Assembly: GCA_964565805.1 (NCBI GenBank)
Contig: CAZMGH010000037.1
Coordinates: 1 to 25,326 of the forward strand
Source of the DNA: Catenibacillus sp964565805
Lineage (GTDB): Bacteria; Bacillota; Clostridia; Lachnospirales; Lachnospiraceae
Length of the DNA: 25,326 nucleotides
Direction: 5' to 3'
Positions 1-8,392 of the stretch are shown in pieces. Both the position numbers and the translations under genes were made by a program. How positions within the stretch are numbered: position 1 is the first letter of the stretch; the number at the start of each line of letters is the position of its first letter. Under the pieces are notes generated by a model that saw only the letters and a list, made by a program, of their open reading frames with translations, made no database searches and was not told the DNA's origin.

Positions 1-104
1 TCAGTGTCAGTTCGATTGAAGGAGCACTTCGGAAATTGGTGGCATCCGGTGAGCTGAAGAGAGAGGGGAAAGGGAAGAACATTTGCTATTACAGATTAAA
101 ATAA
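1..104 (+). CDS. C-terminal fragment of a winged-helix DNA-binding protein (partial)
   Basis: An open frame beginning at base 3 runs off the left edge and ends with TAA at 102-104. It gives 33 residues (SVSSIEGALRKLVASGELKR, then EGKGKNICYYRLK). The pattern of a helix (IEGALRKLVASGEL), a turn with basic residues, and a strand (NICYYRL) is that of the recognition helix plus wing of a winged helix-turn-helix domain at a protein C-terminus. This is how many transcription regulators and some Fic or AAA proteins end. The rest of the protein lies outside the window, so the family and target cannot be named. No clear terminator follows directly; two hairpins lie 240-320 bases downstream. Confidence 0.5.
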   Translation, partial: SVSSIEGALRKLVASGELKREGKGKNICYYRLK

Positions 105-525
105 TCCCACAATGCCATCAATAAGCCATAGTATTCCCGCCGCCTTTTCGGACTAACCGCAATTTTCATGCCAATAATTTACAATTTGAATATATTTTTA
201 AATTTTTCTTCAGATTTTTTTCACGGAGGGTTCATAAGATGTCCACAGAATGAACACAATCGCTCACTATAATAAAACCATAGTTAATAAACATCCTCCC
301 TCATTGTTATTAACTTTTATATAAATCTTTTCATTTTCATAACCGGGGGATGCATCACTCATCCCCCTCTCCCTCCTTTAAAAATACAACTTGAGCCGCC
401 GGTACAAAAGTGTCGGCGGTGTTTTCATTTCCGTCAGCTACATGATGTCCGGCTATCACGGACTTTATAAAGAACAGCGGATCATTTATTCAAACCATCC
501 AAAATAATAAGAAGAGGAGAATACT
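105..525. other. Intergenic region with two hairpins
   Basis: About 420 bases without a convincing gene. It is AT-rich in its first half. It contains a 7-bp GC-rich hairpin at 345-367 (GGGGGAT/ATCCCCC, 9-nt loop) and a stronger 10-bp hairpin at 396-419 followed by TGTTTT. A TATAAT hexamer sits at 268-273 but has no recognisable -35 partner at 17 bp. The last 20 bases hold the ribosome binding site of the next gene (AGGAG at 515-519). Confidence 0.5.
396..425 (+). terminator. Probable rho-independent terminator
   Basis: The 5' arm 396-405 (CCGCCGGTAC) pairs over 10 bp, including two G-U pairs, with the 3' arm 410-419. The loop is AAAA, and a short T-rich tail (TGTTTTC) follows at 420. It probably ends transcription arriving from the left, upstream of the C_GCxxG_C_C gene. 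The T-tract is short, so it may be inefficient. Confidence 0.55.
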
Positions 526-933
526 ATGACAAAAGATAAAATCTACGATTACTTTATCAACAAAGATTTTAACTGTGCCGAATCCATACTTCACGCCATA
601 AATGATGAATATGATCTTCATATCCAGGATCAGGCATATAAACTGATCGGAGGCTTCGGCGGCGGTATGGGCTGCGGCAAAAACTGCGGTGCCTTATGCG
701 GCGGCTGCGCAGCCCTGGGCTGGACAATGATCCAGGATCGCGCTCACACGACACCGGGTCTTCGTGAAGCAGCGGCGGAATATGCCACAAAATTCACCAA
801 ATATTTTGGATCTGACCGATGTGATTGCCTAAGCCCTGTTTACAAAAAACCGGATACCCGGTGCCTCCATCTTTTGGAACAGGCCGCGGATATTTTTGAC
901 CAGGTTTGGGAAAGTTTTAATATTGAAAAATAA
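526..933 (+). CDS. C_GCxxG_C_C family (putative redox/metal) small protein
   Basis: A 135-residue protein preceded by AGGAG six bases before the ATG. It matches the C_GCAxxG_C_C family, whose name describes its cysteine pattern. C17 lies in an FNCAES motif, and C50, C54, C58 and C61 lie in a glycine-rich GMGCGKNCGALCGGC segment. More cysteines follow at C99, C101 and C113. There is no signal peptide or membrane segment, so it is probably cytoplasmic. Members are common in anaerobes and are suspected to bind an iron-sulfur cluster or another metal, or to do redox chemistry, but no reaction is established. It converges on gyrA and shares the hairpin terminator at 939-983. The family call is confident; the function is open. 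Confidence 0.85.
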   Translation: MTKDKIYDYFINKDFNCAESILHAINDEYDLHIQDQAYKLIGGFGGGMGCGKNCGALCGGCAALGWTMIQDRAHTTPGLREAAAEYATKFTKYFGSDRCDCLSPVYKKPDTRCLHLLEQAADIFDQVWESFNIEK

Positions 934-938
934 ATGTA

Positions 939-983
939 AAAACCGCCAAAATATCCACACCCTGCAAATATTTTGGCGGTTTT
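939..983. terminator. Bidirectional rho-independent terminator between the C_GCxxG_C_C gene and gyrA
   Basis: A perfect 16-bp inverted repeat: 939-954 (AAAACCGCCAAAATAT) pairs with 968-983, around a 13-nt loop. The A-tract on one side and T-tract on the other give a U-tail on either strand. It lies 5 bases past one stop codon and 17 bases past the other, so it serves both convergent genes. Confidence 0.88.
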
Positions 984-1000
984 ATCCACAAAATTATATT

Positions 1001-3520
1001 TTATTCTCCAAAGTTATCCTCATCACCTTGAGAATCCCCGTTGACAGTATCCTCAATATCCTTCTCTACATCCCGGCGAACTTTGGCAATACTTGCCACT
1101 TTAATGTCCTTTTCCACATCAATGTCGATCAGCTTCACTCCGGAGGTGATCCGGTCCAGCATGGAAATGCCGTCTACAGGCATACGGATGATAATGCCGC
1201 CGGTAGTGATCAGCATGATCTCGCTGTCTTCATCCACAGCCTTCACGCCAATAACATTTCCGGTTTTCTCAGTGATCTTATAGCACTTTACACCCTTGCC
1301 GCCACGATGCTGTACAGCAAACTTATCCATCATGGTCCGCTTTCCAAGACCGTTTTCAGAAGCGATCAGGAGCGCTTCCCCCTGAATATCCAGCTGCATT
1401 CCTACAACCTCATCGTCCGGATCCAGGTTCATACCGATAACGCCCATGGACGCCCGGCCGGTAGGACGCACATCGTTTTCATTAAACCGGATACACATGC
1501 CATGTTGAGTCACCAGGAAAATATCATTATGGCAGTCTGTAGTCTTCACCTCGATCAGCTCGTCATCATCCCGAAGATTAATAGCCGTCAGACCGGACTT
1601 ACGGATGTTTTGATATTCCATAATGGCGGTCTTTTTCACCATACCGTTTTTCGTGGCCATAAACAGATACTTGTCATCGCTGTAATTCCGAATGGGGATC
1701 ATCGCTGTGATCCGCTCCCCGGCATCCAACTGGAGAAGATTGACAAGGGCTGTCCCCCGGGCTGTCCTTGAAGATTCAGGAATCTCATAGGCTTTGATCC
1801 GGTAAACCTTTCCTTTGCTTGTAAAGAACATAATATAGTGATGGGTGGAGGTCATCATCATATCTTCGATAAAATCATCATCAATGGTGGCCATCCCCTT
1901 AATGCCCTTTCCGCCCCGGTTCTGGCTGCGGAAATTATCTTCCGTCATACGCTTAATATAGCCTAAGCGAGTCATAGTGATCACTGTATTTTCATCCTTG
2001 ATCAGGTCTTCATCGGTAATCTCATCATCATCCATGCCAATGGATGTACGCCGGTCATCCCCGTATTTATCACGGATCACGGTGATTTCATCACGAATCA
2101 CGCCCAAAAGAAGCTTTTCATCTCCTAAAATGGCCTTTAATTCTTCAATTCTTGCCATAAGCTCTTTGTACTCGCTTTCCAGCTTTTCTCTTTCCAAACC
2201 GGTCAGAGCTCTCAGACGCATATCCACAATGGCCTGAGCCTGAACATCGGTCAGAGCAAAGCTTGCGATCAAGCGTTCCTTTGCTTCTGCTACATTTTTG
2301 GAAGAACGGATAATCTGAATCACCTCATCAATGTGATCCAGAGCAATAAGCAGACCTTCCAAAATGTGTGCCCGCTCCTGAGCCTTTCCCAGCTCATAGC
2401 GGCAGCGACGGGACACAACGTCTTCCTGATGGCGCAGATAAAGCTCAAGCATCTGCTTTAAGTTCAGCACCATAGGCACGTTATCCACCAGAGCCAGCAT
2501 GATCACGCCGAAAGAATCCTGAAGCTGGGTATGTTTATACAAATGATTTAAGATCACATTAGCATTGGCATCTTTCTTAAGCTCGATGACCACACGCATC
2601 CCCTGGCGGTCAGACTCATCTCTTAAATCGGAAATGCCTTCAATGCGCTTTTCGTGGACAAGCTCAGCGATCTTTTCGATCAACTTTGCCTTGTTCACCA
2701 TGTAGGGCAGCTCTGTTACTACGATCCGCTGACGGTTATTGCCCATAGGCTCAATGTCCGTCACAGCCCGAACTTTAATCTTGCCTCGGCCGGTGCGGTA
2801 AGCCTCTTCAATGCCCCTGCGTCCTAAGATCATGGCTCCGGTAGGAAAGTCCGGACCTTTGATCACATCAAGAAGCTCCTCAATGCCTGTATCCCGGTCA
2901 TTTTCCACCCGGTTTTCAATCAGCTTTAACACACCATTAATGGTTTCGCGAAGGTTATGAGGCGGAATATTTGTAGCCATACCTACAGCAATCCCTGTAG
3001 TACCGTTTACAAGAAGATTTGGAAAACGGGATGGGAGAACGACAGGCTCTTTTTCCGTTTCATCAAAGTTTGGTGTAAAATCTACAGTGTCTTTATTAAT
3101 ATCCGCGATCATTTCCATGGAAATACGGCTTAAGCGGGCCTCGGTATAACGCATGGCCGCTGCCCCGTCTCCGTCTACAGAACCAAAATTTCCATGGCCG
3201 TCTACCAGGGGATAACGAGTATTCCATTCCTGGGCCAGATTCACTAATGCGCCGTAAATGGAGCTGTCACCATGGGGATGATATTTACCCATGGTATCAC
3301 CAACGATACGGGCACACTTCCTGTGAGGCTTATCCGGACCGTTGTTCAGCTCGATCATCGCATATAAAATTCGTCTCTGCACCGGCTTCAGACCGTCCCG
3401 GACATCGGGAAGCGCTCTGGATGCGATAACGCTCATGGCATAGTCGATATAAGACTCTTCCATCGTCTTTTGAAGATCGACTTCCTGAACCTTATCAAAA
3501 ATATTACTATTTTCGTCCAT
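1001..3520 (-). CDS. gyrA: DNA gyrase subunit A
   Basis: This 839-residue protein is the breakage-reunion subunit of DNA gyrase (A2B2), which adds negative supercoils. The N-terminal winged-helix/tower part shows RALPDVRDGLKPVQRRILYAM (about 35-55), the GDSSIYGALV helix (84-93) and the catalytic tyrosine Y125 in AAMRYTEAR. The C-terminal beta-pinwheel has a GyrA box read as QNRGGKG, slightly different from the usual Q(R/K)RGG(R/K)G, and a second QHRGGKG repeat. The tail is acidic, as is usual. The ATG at 3520 is preceded by GGAGG. It lies 24 nt after gyrB and is the last gene of the dnaN-gyrA run. Residue 90, equivalent to E. coli D87, is glycine (see findings). Full length, no damage. Confidence 0.98.
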   Translation of the reverse strand: MDENSNIFDKVQEVDLQKTMEESYIDYAMSVIASRALPDVRDGLKPVQRRILYAMIELNNGPDKPHRKCARIVGDTMGKYHPHGDSSIYGALVNLAQEWNTRYPLVDGHGNFGSVDGDGAAAMRYTEARLSRISMEMIADINKDTVDFTPNFDETEKEPVVLPSRFPNLLVNGTTGIAVGMATNIPPHNLRETINGVLKLIENRVENDRDTGIEELLDVIKGPDFPTGAMILGRRGIEEAYRTGRGKIKVRAVTDIEPMGNNRQRIVVTELPYMVNKAKLIEKIAELVHEKRIEGISDLRDESDRQGMRVVIELKKDANANVILNHLYKHTQLQDSFGVIMLALVDNVPMVLNLKQMLELYLRHQEDVVSRRCRYELGKAQERAHILEGLLIALDHIDEVIQIIRSSKNVAEAKERLIASFALTDVQAQAIVDMRLRALTGLEREKLESEYKELMARIEELKAILGDEKLLLGVIRDEITVIRDKYGDDRRTSIGMDDDEITDEDLIKDENTVITMTRLGYIKRMTEDNFRSQNRGGKGIKGMATIDDDFIEDMMMTSTHHYIMFFTSKGKVYRIKAYEIPESSRTARGTALVNLLQLDAGERITAMIPIRNYSDDKYLFMATKNGMVKKTAIMEYQNIRKSGLTAINLRDDDELIEVKTTDCHNDIFLVTQHGMCIRFNENDVRPTGRASMGVIGMNLDPDDEVVGMQLDIQGEALLIASENGLGKRTMMDKFAVQHRGGKGVKCYKITEKTGNVIGVKAVDEDSEIMLITTGGIIIRMPVDGISMLDRITSGVKLIDIDVEKDIKVASIAKVRRDVEKDIEDTVNGDSQGDEDNFGE

Positions 3521-3544
3521 TTTGATATTTCCTCCGTTCCCCTT

Positions 3545-5455
3545 TTAAATATCCAGATTTCTTACATACTGGGCGTGAGTTTCAATAAACTCACGGCGGG
3601 GTTCTACCTTATCCCCCATAAGTGTATTAAATGTCTGATCAATCGTGGCCCGTTCCGCGTCATCAATAGTCACTTTAAGAAGGATACGCTTTTCAGGATC
3701 CATGGTCGTCTCCCACAGCTGCTCCGCATCCATTTCTCCAAGACCTTTGTAACGCTGGATCTTGTTATTCTGATCCCTGCCGATCTCAGTTAATATTTCA
3801 TTCAGCTGAATATCTGAGTAGGCATACCAAACCTTTTTATTTTTCTCAATTTTGTAAAGAGGGGGTTGAGCCAGGTAAACATAGCCATCCTCAATCAGCT
3901 GAGGCATAAACCGGTACAAAAAGGTTAAAAGCAATGTAGCAATGTGGGCGCCGTCCACATCCGCATCGGTCATAATAATGATCTTATGATAACGCAGCTT
4001 TGTAATATCAAAATCCTCATGGATGCCAGTGCCAAACGCAGTGATCATGGCCTTGATCTCCGCATTGGTCAGTATCCTGTCCAGTCTTGCTTTTTCAACA
4101 TTTAAAATCTTTCCCCGAAGAGGCAGGATGGCCTGGGTTGCTCTGGATCGGGCTGTTTTTGCGGAACCGCCGGCAGAATCTCCCTCAACAATGTAAATCT
4201 CACAGTTGGCCGGATTTTTATCCGAGCAGTCCGCCAGCTTTCCCGGAAGGCTGGCGCTTTCTAAGGCAGACTTTCTCCGGGTCAGATCTCTAGCCCTTCT
4301 GGCTGCGTCTCTGGCCCTTTGAGCCATAAGCGCTTTTTCAACGATCACCTTTCCCACAGCAGGATTCTGCTCCAAAAAGATCATGAGCCGTTCGCTGACC
4401 AAACTGTCCACAGCGCCTCTGGCCTCACTGTTTCCAAGCTTTTGCTTGGTCTGTCCCTCAAACTGGGGTTCTGAAAGCTTTACACTGATAATGGCCGTCA
4501 GTCCTTCACGAATATCATCTCCGGTCAGGTTCTGTTCATTATCCTTTAAAAGCTTATTCTTTCTGGCATAATCATTAAAGGTCTTTGTCAGGGCATTTTT
4601 AAAGCCTGCCAGATGGGTTCCCCCTTCCGGTGTGGTAATGTTATTCACAAAGCTATAGCAGTTTTCATTATAGGAACTGTTGTGCTGCATAGCCACTTCC
4701 ACATAAACCTCATCCTTAGTCCCCTCACAATAAATGATCTGATCATAAAGAGGATCTTTATTTTTATTCAGATACTCCACATATTCCTTAATACCGCCTT
4801 CATAGTGGAAGATCCGCTCTTTTTCCGGGTTCTCCCGGGCATCGGTAAGCACGATCTTTAATCCTTTCGTAAGAAATGCCATTTCCCGAAGGCGCTGTTT
4901 AAGAATCTCAAAATCAAATACCGTTTCTTCAAAAATCTCTTTATCCGGCAAAAAGGTTACCGTAGTTCCCCGCCGTGCAGTCGTTCCATGCTCCTGGACC
5001 GGACACATAACCTTCCCCCGCTCATACCGCTGGAAATACTTCTTTCCTTCATGGTGGACTGTAACTTCCAGCCATTCGGAAAGGGCATTCACAACAGAAG
5101 CGCCTACACCGTGAAGGCCTCCCGATACCTTATATCCTCCGCCGCCAAACTTTCCGCCGGCATGGAGGATGGTAAAGACTACCTCAAGGGCGGACTTTCC
5201 GGCCTTTTTCTGAATATCCACAGGAATTCCCCGTCCATTATCCACGACTGTAATAGAATTATCCGGATTGATGGTCACTCGGATTGTATCGCAGTAGCCG
5301 GCAAGTGCTTCATCCACCGCATTATCAACGATTTCGTAAACCAGATGGTGCAGTCCCTTTGATGACGTGCTTCCGATATACATGCCAGGTCTTTTTCTTA
5401 CTGCTTCAAGTCCCTCAAGAATCTGTATCTGACTCGCATTGTATTCTTCACTCAT
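3545..5455 (-). CDS. gyrB: DNA gyrase subunit B
   Basis: The ATPase subunit of gyrase. The GHKL ATPase domain comes first: E41 and N45 in EIVDNAVDEA, then DNGRGIP, then the glycine-rich ATP lid GGKFGGGGYKVSGGLHGVG. The transducer domain and the TOPRIM domain follow (EGDSAGGSAK, and DADVDGAHI for metal binding, with PLRGKILNVEKA between), then the C-terminal QRYKGLGEM and the usual ending RNLDI. I chose the ATG at 5455 (636 aa) because AGGAGG sits 8 nt upstream and the family N-terminus starts near this point. An in-frame ATG at 5479 would overlap recF and lacks a ribosome site. It starts 16 nt after recF and is followed by gyrA. Confidence 0.98.
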   Translation of the reverse strand: MSEEYNASQIQILEGLEAVRKRPGMYIGSTSSKGLHHLVYEIVDNAVDEALAGYCDTIRVTINPDNSITVVDNGRGIPVDIQKKAGKSALEVVFTILHAGGKFGGGGYKVSGGLHGVGASVVNALSEWLEVTVHHEGKKYFQRYERGKVMCPVQEHGTTARRGTTVTFLPDKEIFEETVFDFEILKQRLREMAFLTKGLKIVLTDARENPEKERIFHYEGGIKEYVEYLNKNKDPLYDQIIYCEGTKDEVYVEVAMQHNSSYNENCYSFVNNITTPEGGTHLAGFKNALTKTFNDYARKNKLLKDNEQNLTGDDIREGLTAIISVKLSEPQFEGQTKQKLGNSEARGAVDSLVSERLMIFLEQNPAVGKVIVEKALMAQRARDAARRARDLTRRKSALESASLPGKLADCSDKNPANCEIYIVEGDSAGGSAKTARSRATQAILPLRGKILNVEKARLDRILTNAEIKAMITAFGTGIHEDFDITKLRYHKIIIMTDADVDGAHIATLLLTFLYRFMPQLIEDGYVYLAQPPLYKIEKNKKVWYAYSDIQLNEILTEIGRDQNNKIQRYKGLGEMDAEQLWETTMDPEKRILLKVTIDDAERATIDQTFNTLMGDKVEPRREFIETHAQYVRNLDI

Positions 5456-5471
5456 ATTGTTCCTCCTACAC

Positions 5472-6560
5472 TCAATCACTTACCGTTTCCAGGGTGCCTT
5501 CAACCACCTTGAAAACTTTATTTATACTAAAACGGTTATTTACAAACTCGTCCAATCCGGTGCATGTAATGACCGTCTGAATATCTTTAATACTTTCAAG
5601 AAGATAATTTTGCCGGAAGCTGTCCAATTCAGATAACACGTCATCTAAAAGGAGCACCGGGGTATCATTAATCCGCTGCCGAACCAGCCCGATCTCCGCC
5701 AGCTTTAAAGATAAAGCCGCCGTGCGCTGCTGTCCCTGAGAGCCAAACTTGCGCATATCAATGCCGTTGACAACAAAATTAATATCATCCCTGTGCGGAC
5801 CTACAGTGGTGGTCTTAATGCGGATGTCATTTTCCCGCTTTGCCTGCAGGGTCTTTTTAAAGCTTTCAGGCTCCACACAAGGTTCATAGATCAATTTTAA
5901 TTTTTCTTTCTGTCCGCTGAGCTTATCATGGATCGGCCCTGCCATGGCATTTAACTCCCGGATAAACCGCCGCCGCTCTTCAATGACCTGACAGCCATAG
6001 TTTACCAGCTGTTCATCCCACACATCCAGGGTATCTTTAAGGGCCGGAGCAAACACCAGCTGACGCAGAAGGTTATTTCTCTGATTCACAACCTTCTGAT
6101 AATTGGTCAGATTGTGGAGATAGAGCTTATTTAACTGACACAGCTCCAGATCAATAAAATGCCTGCGCTGTGCCGGGCCGTTTTTTATAATTCCCAGATC
6201 CTCAGGGGAGAAAAACACCACATTAACAATGCCAAACAATTCACTGGATTTTTTTACGATCAGTCCGTCAATGGCCGCCCCCTTTGTCCTGGAGCGTTTT
6301 AAATGCATATCAATCTTATGTACGACGTCCTTGCGCTCTACGTGCATGCAGATATGGGCATCTTCCGTATTGAAATTAATGATTTCCCGGTCCTTGCTCC
6401 CACGATGAGATTTTGTGGTGGCGCAGACATAGATAGCCTCCAGAATATTGGTTTTTCCCTGGGCATTATTGCCGTACAAAATATTTGTCCCTTTACTCAA
6501 CTCAATGTAAAGATCTTTATAATTCCGATAGTTTTTTAATTCCAGCGATTTAATAAACAC
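5472..6560 (-). CDS. recF: DNA replication and repair protein RecF
   Basis: A 362-residue SMC-like ATPase that binds gapped DNA and loads RecA, with RecO and RecR, at stalled forks. The Walker A motif GNNAQGKT is at 30-37. The ABC signature region (FGSQGQQRTAALSLKLAE) and Walker B with D-loop (LLLDDVLSELD) are near the C-terminus. The length is typical. The start is a GTG at 6560; the nearby ATG at 6570 reads into an immediate TAG. A weak AGGA lies about 10 nt upstream. It follows the S4 gene by 15 nt and precedes gyrB by 16 nt, as in the classical dnaA-dnaN-recF-gyrB cluster. Confidence 0.97.
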   Translation of the reverse strand: MFIKSLELKNYRNYKDLYIELSKGTNILYGNNAQGKTNILEAIYVCATTKSHRGSKDREIINFNTEDAHICMHVERKDVVHKIDMHLKRSRTKGAAIDGLIVKKSSELFGIVNVVFFSPEDLGIIKNGPAQRRHFIDLELCQLNKLYLHNLTNYQKVVNQRNNLLRQLVFAPALKDTLDVWDEQLVNYGCQVIEERRRFIRELNAMAGPIHDKLSGQKEKLKLIYEPCVEPESFKKTLQAKRENDIRIKTTTVGPHRDDINFVVNGIDMRKFGSQGQQRTAALSLKLAEIGLVRQRINDTPVLLLDDVLSELDSFRQNYLLESIKDIQTVITCTGLDEFVNNRFSINKVFKVVEGTLETVSD

Positions 6561-6575
6561 TCTAAAACATCCTGT

Positions 6576-6812
6576 CTATTTTATATCTCCCGCATTTGTC
6601 TGCGGGGCTTTTACTGTAAAGGAGGAACCCTGAAACTCCACAACATCCCCGTCATAGAGCTTTTTCCCTCTTTGCAGCTGGGGCTGTCCATTCACTTTCA
6701 CCTGTCCGTCTAAAATGACCATTTTCGCTTCCACACCGGAATCTACCAGGCCTGAGGCCTTTAAGGCCTGTCCAAGCTTGATAAATTCATCTTTTAACTG
6801 TAATACTTCCAT
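6576..6812 (-). CDS. yaaA: S4-domain RNA-binding protein (YaaA/RlbA type)
   Basis: A 78-residue protein made almost entirely of an S4 RNA-binding fold: LKDEFIKLGQALKASGLVDS, then GGQVKVNG-like strands (DGQVKVNGQPQLQRGKKL), then DGDVVEFQG. Its place between dnaN and recF is that of B. subtilis yaaA (rlbA), whose product is linked to large-subunit ribosome assembly. The GGAGG ribosome site lies inside the last codons of dnaN, and only 6 nt separate the two genes, so translation is probably coupled to dnaN. It is a small cytoplasmic RNA-binding protein; its target is inferred from the family only. Confidence 0.9.
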   Translation of the reverse strand: MEVLQLKDEFIKLGQALKASGLVDSGVEAKMVILDGQVKVNGQPQLQRGKKLYDGDVVEFQGSSFTVKAPQTNAGDIK

Positions 6813-6818
6813 GATCGA

Positions 6819-7928
6819 TCAGCCTCCAACATTAAAATTTACCGGAAGGATCAGATAAATATAGGACTGATCCTCATTGCGGATAAAGCATGGCGCCTTA
6901 GGATTTACAAGATAAATATCAATATCCTCATCATCAATGACGCGCAGGGCATCCAGGATAAATTTCGGGTTAAAACCAATCATAATGTCCTTGCCCTCTT
7001 TAGAAATATCAATATCCTCATTCATGGAACCGATCACAGAATTGATCTTTAATTCCAGGGAATGATCTGCAATATTAATAATAATAGGCATTTTTTCACC
7101 TTCACGGATCAAAAGAGAAGCACGTTCGATACAGTTTTGAAGTTCTCTCTTGTTAATGGTGATTTTTGTATCATAGTCACTGGACAGCATCTGATTGATC
7201 CGGAAATAATTTCCTTCAATAAGACGGCTCACAACAATGGTCTGATCAAATTCAAAAACAATGTGCCTGTCTGTGAAAAACAGATTTACATAATCCTCTG
7301 TTCCTCCAGTTAGGATCTTGCTTACCTCATTTAAAGTCTTACCAGGAACGACAACTTTAATCGGAGCATACTCCTCTTTTAACTGGATTTTTCTTATGGA
7401 AACACGATGTCCATCCAGGGACACCACCTTAAGCTCGCTGCCGTTGATCTCGAAAAGCTCGCCAGTCATTAGTTTGTTGCTGTCATTATCCGCAATAGAG
7501 AAAATGGTCTGATGGATCACTTCTTTTAACGAAAACTGAGACAGGGAGACAAAATTGCTTTTCTCTATTTCCGGAAGGTAAGCAAAGTCCTCACCGGATT
7601 TTCCTGAAATATGGAATTTTGCTTTTTCACAGTGGATAAAGGCTTTAAAATTCTCATCTGTTTCTATCGATACTTCACTGTCGGGAAGTTTGCGGACGAT
7701 TTCAGAAAAAAGCTTTGCCTCCAAAGCAATTTTTCCTTTATCCAGGACATCTCCCTGGACAACAGTTTCAATCCCTAATTCTATATCATTAGCTGTAAGT
7801 TTGATCTGTCCTTCCGTAGTATCAATAAGGATACATTCCAGTATGGGCATGGTTGTTTTTCCAGGTACGGCTTTTAATACTGTGTTCACGCCCTGGAGCA
7901 GGTCGGCTTTATTGCAAATGATCTTCAT
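6819..7928 (-). CDS. dnaN: DNA polymerase III beta subunit (sliding clamp)
   Basis: The 369-residue sliding clamp that holds DNA polymerase III and repair factors on DNA. It shows the three repeated clamp folds of the family: MKIICNKADLLQGVNTV at the start, AGKTLNEVSKIL-type sequence (VPGKTLNEVSKILTG) in the second, and the C-terminal YLVNPKAPCFIRNEDQ/YLILPV segment that forms the partner-binding pocket. The ATG at 7928 follows AGGAG with good spacing. It is separated from dnaA by 464 bases that carry DnaA boxes and the probable unwinding site, so it is probably transcribed from its own promoter as well as from dnaA. Confidence 0.98.
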   Translation of the reverse strand: MKIICNKADLLQGVNTVLKAVPGKTTMPILECILIDTTEGQIKLTANDIELGIETVVQGDVLDKGKIALEAKLFSEIVRKLPDSEVSIETDENFKAFIHCEKAKFHISGKSGEDFAYLPEIEKSNFVSLSQFSLKEVIHQTIFSIADNDSNKLMTGELFEINGSELKVVSLDGHRVSIRKIQLKEEYAPIKVVVPGKTLNEVSKILTGGTEDYVNLFFTDRHIVFEFDQTIVVSRLIEGNYFRINQMLSSDYDTKITINKRELQNCIERASLLIREGEKMPIIINIADHSLELKINSVIGSMNEDIDISKEGKDIMIGFNPKFILDALRVIDDEDIDIYLVNPKAPCFIRNEDQSYIYLILPVNFNVGG

Positions 7929-8392
7929 ATTAAAAACTCCTTTATTGTTTTAATAAAAAAATGTCTCTGAAAAGTGTGCATAACTTTTGGGGATGTCGCA
8001 TATAAATAAATTTATAGTAGGATTCAGCAGTGGTAGTAGTAGGAGACGTGGATATGTGGATATGTGGTTTTAAGGCTGATATTTGCTGAAAAAAACGTTC
8101 TTGAAAAGTCCGTGTATAACTTGGATTTTTTCTGTTGATTTTTGTTATTTTATCCACAAGACAAAATTTTCGTTTTTTCTGCCGTCCACTTATCCATAGG
8201 TTATCCAGCGCCTGTAAACAAAGTTATCCACAATATATAGATGTCCCTTCCAAGTTGTGTACAATATGTGGATAACTCATGTTTAAACTTTGTGAATAAA
8301 ATAATTTATCCTCAAAAATCTAATAATTATGCGGCTTTCCGGGTTTTTTATTTGTGCACAGGTATGATAATGGGATTGTGGATAACTTTTTA
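7929..8392. other. dnaA-dnaN intergenic part of oriC (incC-like) with DnaA boxes
   Basis: A 464-base non-coding, AT-rich region. Perfect DnaA boxes (TTATCCACA or its complement) lie at 8150-8158 (+), 8224-8232 (+), 8267-8275 (-) and 8377-8385 (-). One-mismatch boxes lie at 8055-8063 (-) and 8190-8198 (+). A BUS-like module at about 7999-8063 is listed separately. In Bacillus the equivalent interval holds the DNA unwinding element of a bipartite origin, so this is probably where the strands first open. Confidence 0.85.
7999..8063. other. Candidate basal origin unwinding system (DnaA boxes, DnaA-trios, AT-rich element)
   Basis: On the plus strand, right to left: two overlapping near-boxes (CGTGGATAT 8047-8055 and TGTGGATAT 8055-8063), a 4-base GAGA spacer (8043-8046) beside the box, three TAG triplets (8034-8042), degenerate triplets, another TAGTAG (8015-8020) and the AT-rich run CATATAAATAAATTTATA (7999-8016). 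This matches the box / DnaA-trio (3'-GAT-5') / unwinding-element order described for B. subtilis oriC. The match is by eye and the boxes are not perfect. Confidence 0.7.

Noticed and set aside
345..367. GGGGGAT/ATCCCCC hairpin as a terminator
   Set aside because: No T-tract follows on either strand; kept only as a note in the intergenic entry.
896..1771. 291-residue plus-strand open frame opposite the 3' end of gyrA
   Set aside because: It lies antisense to gyrA, crosses the terminator hairpin and shows no recognisable domain or ribosome site; it is a shadow of the gyrA coding sequence.
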